A stretch of DNA of 64,000 nt, from assembly GCF_026340975.1 (NCBI RefSeq), contig NZ_JAPEOS010000001.1:2502501-2566500 (forward strand), written 5' to 3'. Numbering within the stretch: the first letter of the stretch is position 1; each line of letters starts with the position of its first letter. Positions 44,279 through 52,757 of this stretch are shown here, one piece after another. Under the pieces are notes generated by a model. The model was given only the letters and a program-made list of their open reading frames with translations, was not told the origin of the DNA and ran no database searches. The position numbers and the translations under genes are program-made. Source of the stretch: Streptomyces sp. NBC_01214 (GTDB lineage Bacteria > Actinomycetota > Actinomycetes > Streptomycetales > Streptomycetaceae).

Positions 44279-45798
44279 CGCCCGGCCTCCTGCGTGGTGT
44301 TCAGGATGTTCACGTCGCGGAACAGCGCGGACGGGCAGCCGTGCGAGACCGCCGCCACCTGGCCCGGCTGGGCCTTGCCGCAGTTGAAGGCGCCGCCCAG
44401 GACATAGGTCTGCGGGCCGCCGACCTTCTCCATCGAGCCCCAGAAATCGGTGGTGGTGGCCTGGTACGCGACGTCGCGCAGCTGCCCCGCCAGCTTGCCG
44501 TTCTCGATCCGGAAGAACCGCTGCCCGGTGAACTGGAAGTTGTAGCGCTGCATGTCGATCGACCACGAGCGGTCGCCGACCACGTAGATCCCGCGCTCCA
44601 CCCCGCCGATCAGGTCCTCGGTCGAGAGCCCGCCCGGATCCGGCTGGAGGGAGACGTTCGCCATCCGCTGGACGGGCACGTGCCCGGGGGAATCGGCGAA
44701 GGCGCAGCCGTTGGAGCGCCCGAGCCCGGTCAGCTTCGCGATCCGCCGGTCCAGCTGGTAGCCGACCAGGGTGCCGTCCTTGACCAGGTCCCAGCTCTGC
44801 GCCTGGACGCCCTCGTCGTCGAAGCCGACGGTGGCCAGACCGTGCTCGGCGGTGCGGTCACCCGTCACGTTCATGATCGAGGAGCCGTACTTGAGCTTGC
44901 CCAGCTGGTCGAAGGTGGCGAAGGAGGTCCCCGCGTACGCCGCCTCGTAGCCCAGCGCCCGGTCCAGCTCGGTGGCGTGGCCGATGGACTCGTGGATGGT
45001 GAGCCACAGGTTGGACGGGTCGACCACCAGGTCGTACCGGCCGGCCTCGACGCTCGGCGCCCGCATCTTCTCGGCGAGCAGGCCGGGGATCTGCTCCAGT
45101 TCGGAGTTCCAGTCCCAGCCGGTGCCGGTGAGGTACTCCCAGCCGCGGCCGGCGGGCGGGGCGATGGTGCGCATCGAGTCGAACTCGCCGGTCGCGCCGT
45201 TCACGGCGACCGCGGTGAGCTGCGGGTGGATCCGGACCCGCTGCTGCGTGGTCGAGGTGCCCGCGGTGTCGGCGTAGAACTTGTTCTCGTGGACGGCGAG
45301 CAGCGAGGCGTCCACGTGGGCCACCCCGTCGGCCGCCAGCAGGCGCGAGCTCCAGTCGGCCAGCAGCGCGGCCTTCTCGGCGTCCGGCACCTCGAAGGGG
45401 TCCACGTCGTACGCGGAGATCCACGTCCGGTCGGTGTGCACCGGCTCGTCGGCGAGCTCCACCCGTTCGTCCGAACCGGCGGCCTTGATCACCTGGGCGG
45501 ACAGCTTCGCCATGGCCACGGCCTGCGAGGCCACCTTGGCGGCGGCGTCCATGGTCAGGTCCACACCGGAGGCGAATCCCCAGCTGCCCCCGTGCACGAC
45601 CCGGACCGCGTACCCGAGATCGGTGCTGTCGGAGCCGCCGGAGGGCTTGGCGTCCCGCAGGCGCCAGGAGGCGCTGCGGATCCGCTCCAGCCGGAAGTCG
45701 GCATGCTCGGCGCCCAGCGCGCGGGCCCGGGCGAGCGCCGCGTCGGCGAGCGCCCGCAGGGGCAGCGCGGTGAAGGCCGCGTCGATGGAATGGGGCAC
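44275..45798 (-). CDS. tldD: TldD-family metalloprotease
   Basis: This 507-residue catalytic subunit has the HExxxH zinc motif in HESIGHATELDRALGYE, and the C-terminal cysteine or His region in GGAFNCGKAQPGQVAAVSHG. The GTG at 45798 has GGGAGGA 7-8 nt upstream; the frame extends 13 codons further without support. No RiPP precursor or azole-synthesis gene is nearby, so a housekeeping peptide-degradation role is more likely than maturation of a local peptide. Confidence 0.92.
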   Translation of the reverse strand: MPHSIDAAFTALPLRALADAALARARALGAEHADFRLERIRSASWRLRDAKPSGGSDSTDLGYAVRVVHGGSWGFASGVDLTMDAAAKVASQAVAMAKLSAQVIKAAGSDERVELADEPVHTDRTWISAYDVDPFEVPDAEKAALLADWSSRLLAADGVAHVDASLLAVHENKFYADTAGTSTTQQRVRIHPQLTAVAVNGATGEFDSMRTIAPPAGRGWEYLTGTGWDWNSELEQIPGLLAEKMRAPSVEAGRYDLVVDPSNLWLTIHESIGHATELDRALGYEAAYAGTSFATFDQLGKLKYGSSIMNVTGDRTAEHGLATVGFDDEGVQAQSWDLVKDGTLVGYQLDRRIAKLTGLGRSNGCAFADSPGHVPVQRMANVSLQPDPGGLSTEDLIGGVERGIYVVGDRSWSIDMQRYNFQFTGQRFFRIENGKLAGQLRDVAYQATTTDFWGSMEKVGGPQTYVLGGAFNCGKAQPGQVAAVSHGCPSALFRDVNILNTTQEAGR

Positions 45799-45982
45799 GG
45801 AAGTCCTCCCGTGGTCGGGGCCGGTCGCCCCGATCATGTCGCGATCGGGGCCTTCGTGCCTACATCTTTCTGTAGGGATTCGACAGAGCCGGTCGCAAGG
45901 CCCTGTCGGGGGTCGATTCTCCGTACGAGCGGCGCGACCTATAGGTTTTTGGTATTCAGACCGCTAGCGAAAGGGTGATCCG

Positions 45983-46702
45983 TTGAGCCGCTCGGTTCTC
46001 GTCACCGGAGGAAACCGGGGCATCGGCCTCGCCATCGCCCAAGCCTTCGCGGAGGCCGGCGACAAGGTCGCGATCACGTACCGGTCGGGTGAGCCGCCGG
46101 AGGCGCTCACCTCCCTCGGTGTCCTGGCGGTGCGGTGCGACATCACCGACTCCGAGCAGGTGGAGCAGGCCTACAAGGAGATCGAGGACGCGCACGGCGC
46201 GGTCGAGGTCCTCGTGGCCAATGCCGGCATCACCAAGGACACGCTGCTGATGCGCATGTCCGAGGAGGACTTCACGTCCGTCCTCGACACCAACCTCACC
46301 GGCACGTTCCGGGTGGTCAAGCGCGCGAACCGGGGCATGCTCCGGGCCAAGAAGGGCCGCGTCGTCCTGATCTCCTCGGTCGTCGGGCTCCTGGGCTCGG
46401 CCGGCCAGGCCAACTACGCGGCCTCCAAGGCCGCGCTGGTGGGCTTCGCCCGCTCCCTGGCCCGCGAGCTGGGTTCCCGCAACATCACCTTCAACGTCGT
46501 CGCCCCCGGTTTCGTGGACACCGACATGACGAAGGTGCTCACCGACGAGCAGCGCGCGGGCATCGTGGGCCAGGTGCCGCTCGGCCGTTACGCGCAGCCC
46601 GAGGAGATCGCGGCAGCCGTTCGCTTCCTGGCGTCCGATGACGCCGCGTACATCACCGGAGCCGTCATTCCCGTTGACGGCGGATTGGGCATGGGTCACT
46701 GA
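45983..46702 (+). CDS. fabG: 3-oxoacyl-ACP reductase
   Basis: This 239-residue SDR has TGGNRGIGLA near residues 9-18, ANAGITKD (NAG motif), the serine of ISSVVG, and NYAASKAALVGF with the catalytic Tyr and Lys. It reduces 3-oxoacyl-ACP in type II fatty acid synthesis. The start is TTG, with AAGGG about 8 nt upstream. It lies five bases before fabI, forming the conserved actinobacterial fabG-fabI pair. Confidence 0.95.
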   Translation: MSRSVLVTGGNRGIGLAIAQAFAEAGDKVAITYRSGEPPEALTSLGVLAVRCDITDSEQVEQAYKEIEDAHGAVEVLVANAGITKDTLLMRMSEEDFTSVLDTNLTGTFRVVKRANRGMLRAKKGRVVLISSVVGLLGSAGQANYAASKAALVGFARSLARELGSRNITFNVVAPGFVDTDMTKVLTDEQRAGIVGQVPLGRYAQPEEIAAAVRFLASDDAAYITGAVIPVDGGLGMGH

Positions 46703-46707
46703 TCACC

Positions 46708-47478
46708 ATGAGCGGAATTCTCGAGGGCAAGCGCATCCTCATCACGGGTGTGCTGATGGAGTCGTCCATCGCCTTCCACACGGCCCGGCTGGCTCAGGAG
46801 CAGGGCGCCGAGGTCATCCTCACCGCGTGGCCGCGCCCGTCGCTGACCGAGCGCATCGCGAAGAAGCTGCCGAAGCCGGTCAAGGTGATCGAGCTCGACG
46901 TCACCAACGACGAGCACCTGGCCCGCCTGGAGGGCCTCGTCCGCGACGAGCTCGGCGGCCTCGACGGCGTCGTCCACTCCATCGGCTTCGCGCCGCAGGA
47001 CGCCCTCGGCGGCAACTTCCTGAACACCCCGTTCGAGTCGGTTGCCACCGCCATGCACGTCTCGGCGTTCTCGCTGAAGTCGCTGACCATGGCCTGCAAG
47101 CCGCTCTTCCCGGCGGAGGGCGCGGCCGTCGTCGGCCTCACCTTCGACGCGCAGTTCGCCTGGCCGCAGTACGACTGGATGGGCCCGGCCAAGGCCGCCC
47201 TGGAGGCCACCAGCCGTTACCTCGCCCGCGACCTGGGCAAGGAGAACATCCGCTGCAACCTGGTCTCGGCCGGTCCGATCGGCTCCATGGCCGCGAAGTC
47301 CATCCCGGGGTTCGGCGAGCTGGCCGAGGTCTGGAACTCCCGTTCCATGCTGGAGTGGGACATGAGCGACCCGGAGCCGACCGGCAAGGGCGTCGTGGCC
47401 CTGCTGTCGGACTGGTTCCCGAAGACCACCGGCGAGATCGTCCACGTGGACGGCGGCCTGCACGCGATGGGCGCCTGA
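46708..47478 (+). CDS. fabI: Enoyl-ACP reductase (NADH)
   Basis: This 256-residue InhA/FabI-type SDR has GKRILITGVLMESSIAFHTA at the N-terminus (the variant glycine motif of FabI) and a catalytic segment QYDWMGPAKAALEA with Tyr and Lys six residues apart. VSAGPIGSMAAKSIPGF follows as the substrate loop. It performs the last reduction of each fatty-acid elongation cycle and is the target class of triclosan and isoniazid-type inhibitors. It is co-transcribed with fabG. Confidence 0.96.
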   Translation: MSGILEGKRILITGVLMESSIAFHTARLAQEQGAEVILTAWPRPSLTERIAKKLPKPVKVIELDVTNDEHLARLEGLVRDELGGLDGVVHSIGFAPQDALGGNFLNTPFESVATAMHVSAFSLKSLTMACKPLFPAEGAAVVGLTFDAQFAWPQYDWMGPAKAALEATSRYLARDLGKENIRCNLVSAGPIGSMAAKSIPGFGELAEVWNSRSMLEWDMSDPEPTGKGVVALLSDWFPKTTGEIVHVDGGLHAMGA

Positions 47479-47504
47479 TCCTCGATCGGCTCTCCCCGTC
47501 CGTA

Positions 47505-47548
47505 CGGCGACGGCCGCGCTTCCCTTCCGGGAGGCGCGGCCGTCGCCG
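47505..47548 (+). terminator. Terminator after fabI
   Basis: CGGCGACGGCCGCGC and GCGCGGCCGTCGCCG form a perfect 15-bp stem around a 14-nt loop, about 27 bp after the fabI stop. Confidence 0.85.
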
Positions 47549-47684
47549 TTCGCGCACTCCGTGGGGGGTGCGTTCGATCGGATGTTCACCGGCCGACCGG
47601 ATCTTCCCGAGTCGAAAACCGGGACGAATGCCTGCAAACTGACCGAGCCGGGATCTTCTCGGCTCCTGCGGGGAGGAGGTAGGA

Positions 47685-48116
47685 GTGCGCGCGAGGCCGA
47701 GCCGAGCTGTTTCCGTGCTGGTCACCACAGTGATCCTGACCGGACTCCTGGTCCCCGGAGCCGCCGCGCAGCCCGTGGGGGAGGAGCCCGTACCCGGCCC
47801 CGAAGTGGTGAGCTCGGCCGTCGTGGAGCTCGCCGACATCCCCGCCGAACCCCCCGCACAGCCCGCACGGCCCGCCGGGGGCGAGCTCTTCGGCGCCGAC
47901 TGCGACACCGTGATCCACGGCTCGCAGGTGTCGGCGTACTGCCACAACGCCTATCCGGAGACCGACCTCGTACGGCTGCACGTCGAGTGCGACCGCTGGT
48001 GGGACGTGGACGGCGACGGCGTCGCCGTGGCCGTCGGCCCGGCCGGCCGGACCGAGCTCGTCGGCCGCTGCTGGAAAGAGGTCCGCTCGGCCTGGGTCAG
48101 CCACCGGCGCCCGTGA
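47685..48116 (+). CDS. Secreted protein of unknown function
   Basis: This 143-residue protein has a signal peptide (basic RARPSRAV, a hydrophobic core VLVTTVILTGLLVPG, cleavage after AAA or AAQ at about 28). A proline-rich stretch and a small C-terminal domain with four cysteines (DCDTVI, AYCHN, VECDRWW, GRCWKE), likely two disulfides, follow. The GTG at 47685 is preceded by GGAGGAGGTAGGA, a very strong ribosome site. Its 3' end overlaps the convergent GntR gene by 20 bp. I do not recognise the family. Confidence 0.8.
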   Translation: MRARPSRAVSVLVTTVILTGLLVPGAAAQPVGEEPVPGPEVVSSAVVELADIPAEPPAQPARPAGGELFGADCDTVIHGSQVSAYCHNAYPETDLVRLHVECDRWWDVDGDGVAVAVGPAGRTELVGRCWKEVRSAWVSHRRP

Positions 48117-48825
48117 GCGGGGCGTCCTGCGCGTTCTCGCCCGGGGCGTCCTGCGCGTTCTTGCCGAGGCAGGCGAAGGGGTAACCCGCAGCCTCCGAGG
48201 CCGCCGCGTCCCCGTCGCCCCGCCGGATCGCCTCGATCAGCCGGGCGTGGTCCAGGTGGGCGGAAGGGAGCAGTTCGGTCCCCACGTCCGCCCGCAGCCA
48301 GTCGGCCACCAGGTCGCCGAGGTCCGCGTACAGCTCGATCAGCACGTCGTTGTGCGAGGCGGTCACCACCGCCATGTGCAGACTCACGTCCGCCGCCACG
48401 AAGACCTCCGCATCGCCGCCCGCCCAGGCCTCCTCGCGGCGCGCCAGCAAGGCGTCCAGCTGTACGAGGTCCCGCTCGGTGCGCCGCTCCGCCGCCAGCC
48501 GGGCCGCCGAGGACTCCAGCGTCGAACGCAGCTCGGCGATGTGCCGCGGCTCGGCCCCGGCGAAGCGGCGGTGCATCACGCCGGCCAGCTCGCTGGTGGC
48601 GATGACGTACGTCCCCGAGCCCTGCCGGATGTCGAGGAGGCCGTTGTGCGCCAGCGCCCGCACGGCCTCGCGCACCGTGTTGCGCGCGACGCCCAGCAGC
48701 TCGACGAGCTCCGGCTCGGTCGGGATACGGGCGCCGACCGGCCACTCGCCGGAGGTGATCTGGTTCCGCAGCTGGGCGATCACCTGATCGACGAGCGCGG
48801 AGCGCCGGGGCGAGGTCAGCGGCAT
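48097..48825 (-). CDS. FadR-type GntR regulator (FCD domain)
   Basis: This 242-residue protein has an N-terminal winged helix: LVDQVIAQLRNQITSGEWPVGARIPTE, ELVELLGVARNTVREAVRALAHNGL, DIRQGSGTYV. An FCD ligand domain (about 85-220) has ELRSTLESSAARLAAERRT and DVSLHMAVVTASHN. The C-terminus repeats KNAQDAPG and ENAQDAPL from a 24-bp DNA duplication (48119-48161). It is divergent from the MFS gene and probably represses it. Ligands of this class are often small carboxylates. Confidence 0.92.
   Translation of the reverse strand: MPLTSPRRSALVDQVIAQLRNQITSGEWPVGARIPTEPELVELLGVARNTVREAVRALAHNGLLDIRQGSGTYVIATSELAGVMHRRFAGAEPRHIAELRSTLESSAARLAAERRTERDLVQLDALLARREEAWAGGDAEVFVAADVSLHMAVVTASHNDVLIELYADLGDLVADWLRADVGTELLPSAHLDHARLIEAIRRGDGDAAASEAAGYPFACLGKNAQDAPGENAQDAPLTGAGG
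48119..48161. repeat. 24-bp tandem duplication at the 3' end of the GntR gene
   Basis: GGGGCGTCCTGCGCGTTCT occurs at 48119-48137 and again at 48143-48161. It encodes an eight-residue duplication (NAQDAPGE-like) at the protein C-terminus, directly at the junction with the convergent secreted-protein gene. Confidence 0.85.
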
Positions 48826-48857
48826 GGGTTCCTCTCGGGGGCGACTTCACGAGCGAC

Positions 48858-48897
48858 TGGACAACCAATCATCCCATGATTCTATGATGGTTGAATG
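48858..48897 (+). promoter_or_regulatory. Promoter and operator of the MFS gene (probable leaderless mRNA)
   Basis: TATGAT at 48883-48888 lies six nt before the MFS ATG (48895), so transcription would start at or next to the A of ATG. TGGACA at 48858-48863 is a plausible -35 at 19 bp spacing. Between them AATCAT-CCC-ATGATT (48867-48881) is a perfect inverted repeat. Outer arms AACCA and GGTT extend the symmetry. This is a good site for the divergent GntR dimer. No ribosome site is present. Confidence 0.65.
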
Positions 48898-50187
48898 CCC
48901 GACGAAGAAATCCGGACCATGAACCGCCCGCCGGTCGTGCGCACCGCCCCTGAACAGCACCTCCCCGCCCCCGCCCAGGCCGCCCCGACCTGGCTCGGCC
49001 CGGTGCTCATCGTCGGAATCGTGCTGGCCGCCCTCAACCTGCGGCCCGCCATCACCAGCCTCGGCGCCCTGTTCGAGGAGACCCGCACCGGTCTCGGCAT
49101 GAGCGGCACCGTCGCCGGACTGATCACCTCCGTCCCCGCCCTCTGCTTCGCCGTCTTCGGCGTCACCGCGCCCCGGCTCTCCCGCCGCTTCGGCCCGGCC
49201 GCCGTCGTCTGCGCCGGCATGGCCGCGGTCGCCACCGGCCTGCTCATCCGCCCGTTCGCGACCGGCGCCGTCGGCTTCCTCGCCGCCAGCGCCCTGTCGC
49301 TGGCCGGCATAGCCCTCACCAACGTGCTGCTCCCGGTGATCGTCAAGCGCTACTTCCCGGACAAGGTCGGCACCATGATCGGCCTGTACTCCATGTCCCT
49401 GGCCGCCGGCACCTCGCTCGCCGCCGCCGCGACCGTCCCGCTGACCGACGCCCTCGGCGGCAGCTGGCGCACCGGCCTACTGGTCTGGGCCGTGCTCGCC
49501 CTGCTCGCCGTACTGCCCTGGCTGCCCGTCGCCCGCGCCTCCCGGCGCGCCGACCGGGCCGGGGCCACCGCCGGGACCGTCGGCTCCGGGGCCGGCCCGC
49601 GGGTCGCCCGCAGCCGCACCGCCTGGGCCCTGGCCTGCTACTTCGGCCTCCAAGCCACCGGCGCCTACATCACCATGGGCTGGCTCCCGCAGATCTTCCG
49701 CGACGCCGGGGTCTCCGCCTCCACGGCCGGAGTGCTCCTCGCCGTCACCATGGTCATGGGCGTCCCCCTCGCCTTCGTCATCCCCGGCCTCGCCGCCCGG
49801 ATGAAGAACCAGGGCGCCATCGCCGTCACCCTCGGCGCCTTCGGCCTCACCGGCTACCTCGGCCTCTACTTCGCCCCCGCCGCCGGAGCCTGGGCCTGGG
49901 CGCTCCTGCTCGGCATCTCCAACTGCGCCTTCCCCCTCGTCATCACCCTCATCGGGCTGCGCGCCAAGTCCCCGGCCGGCGTGGTCAAGCTCTCCGCCTT
50001 CGCCCAGAGCACCGGCTACCTCATCTCCATCCCCGGCCCCCTCCTCATCGGCGCGCTCTACCAGCACAGCGGAGGCTGGGACCTGCCGCTCGCCCTGATG
50101 GCCGGACTCCTCGTACCGCAGATCGCGCTGGGCGTCCTCGCCGGACGGGACCGCACGATCGAGGACGAATGCGGCATGGGAGACTGA
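48895..50187 (+). CDS. MFS transporter, CynX/NimT family
   Basis: This 430-residue, 12-helix major facilitator has a 35-residue polar N-terminus, then GPVLIVGIVLAALNLRPAIT, the pattern LNLRPAITSLG typical of the CynX/NimT (cyanate/2-nitroimidazole) family. RYFPDKVGTMIGLYSMSLAAGTSLAA follows the first six helices. The substrate is unknown. It is controlled with the divergent GntR gene. The ATG at 48895 appears to head a leaderless message. Confidence 0.9.
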   Translation: MPDEEIRTMNRPPVVRTAPEQHLPAPAQAAPTWLGPVLIVGIVLAALNLRPAITSLGALFEETRTGLGMSGTVAGLITSVPALCFAVFGVTAPRLSRRFGPAAVVCAGMAAVATGLLIRPFATGAVGFLAASALSLAGIALTNVLLPVIVKRYFPDKVGTMIGLYSMSLAAGTSLAAAATVPLTDALGGSWRTGLLVWAVLALLAVLPWLPVARASRRADRAGATAGTVGSGAGPRVARSRTAWALACYFGLQATGAYITMGWLPQIFRDAGVSASTAGVLLAVTMVMGVPLAFVIPGLAARMKNQGAIAVTLGAFGLTGYLGLYFAPAAGAWAWALLLGISNCAFPLVITLIGLRAKSPAGVVKLSAFAQSTGYLISIPGPLLIGALYQHSGGWDLPLALMAGLLVPQIALGVLAGRDRTIEDECGMGD

Positions 50188-50192
50188 CCGGC

Positions 50193-50312
50193 ATGACGCC
50201 CGTACTTGAACCGAACCCGCAGAACGGCCGCAAGAAGCTCGGCCTCGTGCTCGGCGCGTTCCTCGCCGTCACCGTGATCATCTCCGTCATCGCCACGATC
50301 GCCTCCCCGTGA
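50193..50312 (+). CDS. 39-residue single-helix membrane protein
   Basis: A short ORF begins ATG ACG CCC five bases after the MFS stop. It encodes MTPVLEPNPQNGRKK followed by a hydrophobic helix (LGLVLGAFLAVTVIISVIATIASP) and TGA. The polar-basic-then-hydrophobic layout and tight spacing suggest a real small protein, perhaps an accessory of the transporter. No strong ribosome site is seen; coupling to the MFS stop would serve. Confidence 0.65.
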   Translation: MTPVLEPNPQNGRKKLGLVLGAFLAVTVIISVIATIASP

Positions 50313-50316
50313 GCCT

Positions 50317-50360
50317 CTCCCCCAGGGGGAGGGTGGGGCTAACCCCACTACCCCTAGGGG
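50317..50360. repeat. Cluster of three perfect G/C-run palindromes
   Basis: In succession: CTCCCCCAGGGGGAG (50317-50331), GTGGGG-CTAA-CCCCAC (50333-50348) and CCCCTAGGGG (50351-50360). ACCCCACT (50342-50349) can also pair with AGTGGGGT at 50377-50384. These may be terminators for the small gene or operators and 5'-UTR structure for the next one. Confidence 0.7.
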
Positions 50361-50466
50361 GTCAGGCTCAGGGTGAAGTGGGGTGTGCCCCCGATGGGAA
50401 CCGGCGCCCCGGATCCATAGATTCGTAGGCAGCGAGTCAGTCCGGTCCACACCCACGGAGGCGGCC

Positions 50467-50694
50467 ATGTCGGCCCCCACGCACATCAGCCCCCTCCCGC
50501 CGGGCCCCACCCGGCCCCGGGGCCGCGCCACGGCCGCGAGCACCCGGCTGCACTGGTGGGCACTGGCCCTGCCCACCCTCGCCTTCGGGCTCCTGCTGCT
50601 GCTCCTCGCCGGGTCCGGCGAGGCCCACGCGGCCACCGGCGAGGTCTCGGGCCTCGTCCAGATCGTCGAGCAGCTGCTGCGCGGCGTCGCCTGA
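50467..50694 (+). CDS. Small membrane or secreted protein
   Basis: This 75-residue protein starts at the ATG at 50467 with GGAGG 7 nt upstream. A proline/arginine-rich N-terminus precedes a helix (LHWWALALPTLAFGLLLLLLAG), then SGEAHAATGEVSGLVQIVEQLLRGVA. AHAA looks like a signal-peptidase site, leaving a short amphipathic peptide, but the helix could equally act as an anchor. The family is not recognised. Confidence 0.7.
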   Translation: MSAPTHISPLPPGPTRPRGRATAASTRLHWWALALPTLAFGLLLLLLAGSGEAHAATGEVSGLVQIVEQLLRGVA

Positions 50695-50775
50695 CCTCCC
50701 GCGCGCCCCTCACCCGGGCGTGAGCCCCCCCAACGCCCTGCGCCCCGCGCCCCGTTTCATGCGAAGCTGGGAGTC

Positions 50776-51297
50776 ATGAGCGCCGACACACCCCGCAGGA
50801 TCGCCCTCCTCCGGCACGCCAAGGCCGACTGGCCCGAGGTGTCCGACCACGATCGCCCGCTCGCGGAACGAGGCCGCAAGGACGCGCCGGCCGTCGGTCT
50901 GAAGCTCGCCGAAACCGGCATCGTCTTCGACCTGGCCCTGTGCTCCACCGCCGCCCGCACGCGTGAGACTTGGAAGCTCGCCGTCCAGGAGATGCCGCAC
51001 CGGCCGAAGACCCACTACGAGGAGCGGCTCTACGACGCCTCGCTGGGCGAGCTCATCGCCCTGCTCAACGAGACCTCCGACGAGGTCTCCGACCTCCTCG
51101 TCATCGGGCACAACCCCGGCATGCACGCCCTCGCCGACGCCCTCTCGGGGCGCGCGGAGGGCGAAACCCTGACGCGCATGACCCGTACGGGCTTCCCGAC
51201 CGCGGCCCTGGCCGTGGTCTCCTTCACCGGATCGTGGAAGTCCGTGGAACACGGCGTGGGCACACTGCTCGACTACTGGACCCCCAAGGGCCTCTGA
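50776..51297 (+). CDS. Histidine phosphatase family protein, SixA-like
   Basis: This 173-residue histidine phosphatase has the RHG motif as RIALLRHAKADWPE near residue 8-20, and the second histidine in VIGHNPGMHALAD near 112-124. The size and pattern match SixA, a phosphohistidine phosphatase, though actinobacterial members may act on other phosphoesters. The ATG at 50776 precedes SADTPRRIALLRHAK. Confidence 0.88.
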   Translation: MSADTPRRIALLRHAKADWPEVSDHDRPLAERGRKDAPAVGLKLAETGIVFDLALCSTAARTRETWKLAVQEMPHRPKTHYEERLYDASLGELIALLNETSDEVSDLLVIGHNPGMHALADALSGRAEGETLTRMTRTGFPTAALAVVSFTGSWKSVEHGVGTLLDYWTPKGL

Positions 51298-51319
51298 CCT
51301 GCGGCCCCAGGACGGCGAA

Positions 51320-51350
51320 GGCCCCGGCAACCACATCGGCTGCCGGGGCC
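51320..51350. terminator. Shared terminator between sixA-like gene and serB
   Basis: GGCCCCGGCA and TGCCGGGGCC (51320-51329, 51341-51350) form a perfect 10-bp stem around an 11-nt loop between two convergent genes. It lies 22 bp after one stop and 18 bp before the other. Confidence 0.82.
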
Positions 51351-51368
51351 CGTTCGCGTGCGTCGGGG

Positions 51369-52568
51369 TCAGGCCAGGTCGGCGGCCTCGATCTCCTCAC
51401 GGGTGATCCCGAGCAGGTACAGCACCGCGTCGAGGAAGGGCACGTTCACCGCGGTGTGCGCCGCCTCGCGGACCACCGGCTTGGCGTTGAAGGCCACGCC
51501 CAGCCCGGCCGCGTTCAGCATGTCCAGGTCGTTGGCGCCGTCGCCGATGGCCACCGTCTGGGACAGCGGTACGTCGGCCTCCGCGGCGAAGCGGCGCAAG
51601 AGCCGGGCCTTGCCCGCCCGGTCCACGATCTCGCCGGTGACCTTGCCCGTCAGCTTCCCGTCGACGATCTCCAGGGTGTTGGCGGAGGCGAAGTCCAGCC
51701 CCAGCCGCTCCCGCAGATCGTCCGTCACCTGGGTGAAGCCGCCGGAGACCACGCCCACCTGGTAGCCGAGCCGCTTGAGGGTGCGGATCAGGGTCCGCGC
51801 GCCCGGGGTCAGCTGCACCTCGGCGCGGACCTTGTCCACGACGGACGCGTCCAGCCCCGCGAGCAGCGCCACCCGGGCGTGCAGCGACTGCTCGAAGTCC
51901 AGCTCACCGCGCATGGCCCGCTCGGTGACCTCGGCGACCTCGGCCTCGCACCCGGCGTGCGCCGCGAACAGCTCGATGACCTCGTCCTGGATGAGGGTCG
52001 AGTCCACGTCCATGACGACCAGGCGCTGGGCCCGGCGGTGCAGTCCGGCCGAGACGACGGCCACGTCCACGCCGATGTGCGCGGAGGCGGTGGCCAGGGC
52101 GGTGCGCAGCGGCTCCGTCTCGACACCGGAGACGGCGAATTCCACCGCCGTCACCGGGTACTTGGCGAGCCGGAAGATGCGGTCGATGTTGCCGCCGGTC
52201 TCGGTGATCCGGGCGGCGATCGCGGCCGTGGACTCGGCGGTGAGCGGGTGCCCGAGCACGGTGACGTGCGAGCGGCCGCTGCCGCGCGGCCTGTTGTCAC
52301 CGGTACCGGAGAGGATCTCGGCCTGCATCTTGAGGGATTCGGCCCAGCCGTGGACGGTGGCCCGCAGGTCACCCTCGGCTCCGCCGGCGGGCTTGGTGAC
52401 GAGGGCGCACAGGACGATGCGGCCACGGGTGACGACCTGCTCGATGTCGACGACGTCGACGGAGTAGGCGGCGAGGGTGTCGAACAGCCCGGCGGTGATC
52501 CCGGGACGGTCCTTGCCGAAGATCTTGACGAGGAGGGTGGGGACGTCGGAGGTCTGCGATGCGCTCAT
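51369..52568 (-). CDS. serB: Phosphoserine phosphatase with N-terminal ACT domains
   Basis: This 399-residue protein completes serine synthesis by dephosphorylating phosphoserine. The N-terminal about 170 residues contain two ACT-like regions (TLLVKIFGKDRPGITAGLFDTLAAY, and VTVLGHPLTAESTAAIAARI), as in the mycobacterial SerB2 type. The HAD catalytic domain has VVMDVDSTLIQDEVIELFA, GVVSGGFTQVTDDL and AIGDGANDLDML, with all HAD motifs intact. It starts with ATG at 52568. Confidence 0.95.
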   Translation of the reverse strand: MSASQTSDVPTLLVKIFGKDRPGITAGLFDTLAAYSVDVVDIEQVVTRGRIVLCALVTKPAGGAEGDLRATVHGWAESLKMQAEILSGTGDNRPRGSGRSHVTVLGHPLTAESTAAIAARITETGGNIDRIFRLAKYPVTAVEFAVSGVETEPLRTALATASAHIGVDVAVVSAGLHRRAQRLVVMDVDSTLIQDEVIELFAAHAGCEAEVAEVTERAMRGELDFEQSLHARVALLAGLDASVVDKVRAEVQLTPGARTLIRTLKRLGYQVGVVSGGFTQVTDDLRERLGLDFASANTLEIVDGKLTGKVTGEIVDRAGKARLLRRFAAEADVPLSQTVAIGDGANDLDMLNAAGLGVAFNAKPVVREAAHTAVNVPFLDAVLYLLGITREEIEAADLA

Positions 52569-52661
52569 GGTGCCCTCACCGTATCTTCCCGACCGGGGCC
52601 CCAGGACCCCCGTCCCACGTCTTGAACGGTCGCGCCCCAGAAGGCGGCGAGGAATTCGGCC

Positions 52662-52706
52662 TCGCCGGCGACCCCGGCGCGGGGTTTGAGGCGGAGCCCC
52701 GGGGAA
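52662..52706. repeat. Partial palindromic intergenic repeat (copy C)
   Basis: CGCCGGCG is followed by CCCCGGCGCGGGGTTTGAGGC and GGAGCCCCGGGG. It shares the CGGCG...GCGCGGGG..TTTGAGGC core with copies A, B and D but is rearranged or truncated. It lies between the serB start and the streptophobe stop. Confidence 0.5.
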
Positions 52707-52757
52707 CGGTGGAAGGGCGGGTGGGGGACGGCTCCGCGCAGCGGCCCCCAGCCCGCC

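Noticed and set aside
44275..45798. RiPP maturation locus based on TldD/TldE
   Set aside because: The pair is present, but no precursor peptide, cyclodehydratase or exporter lies nearby. fabG-fabI and tyrS flank it, so a housekeeping role is more likely.
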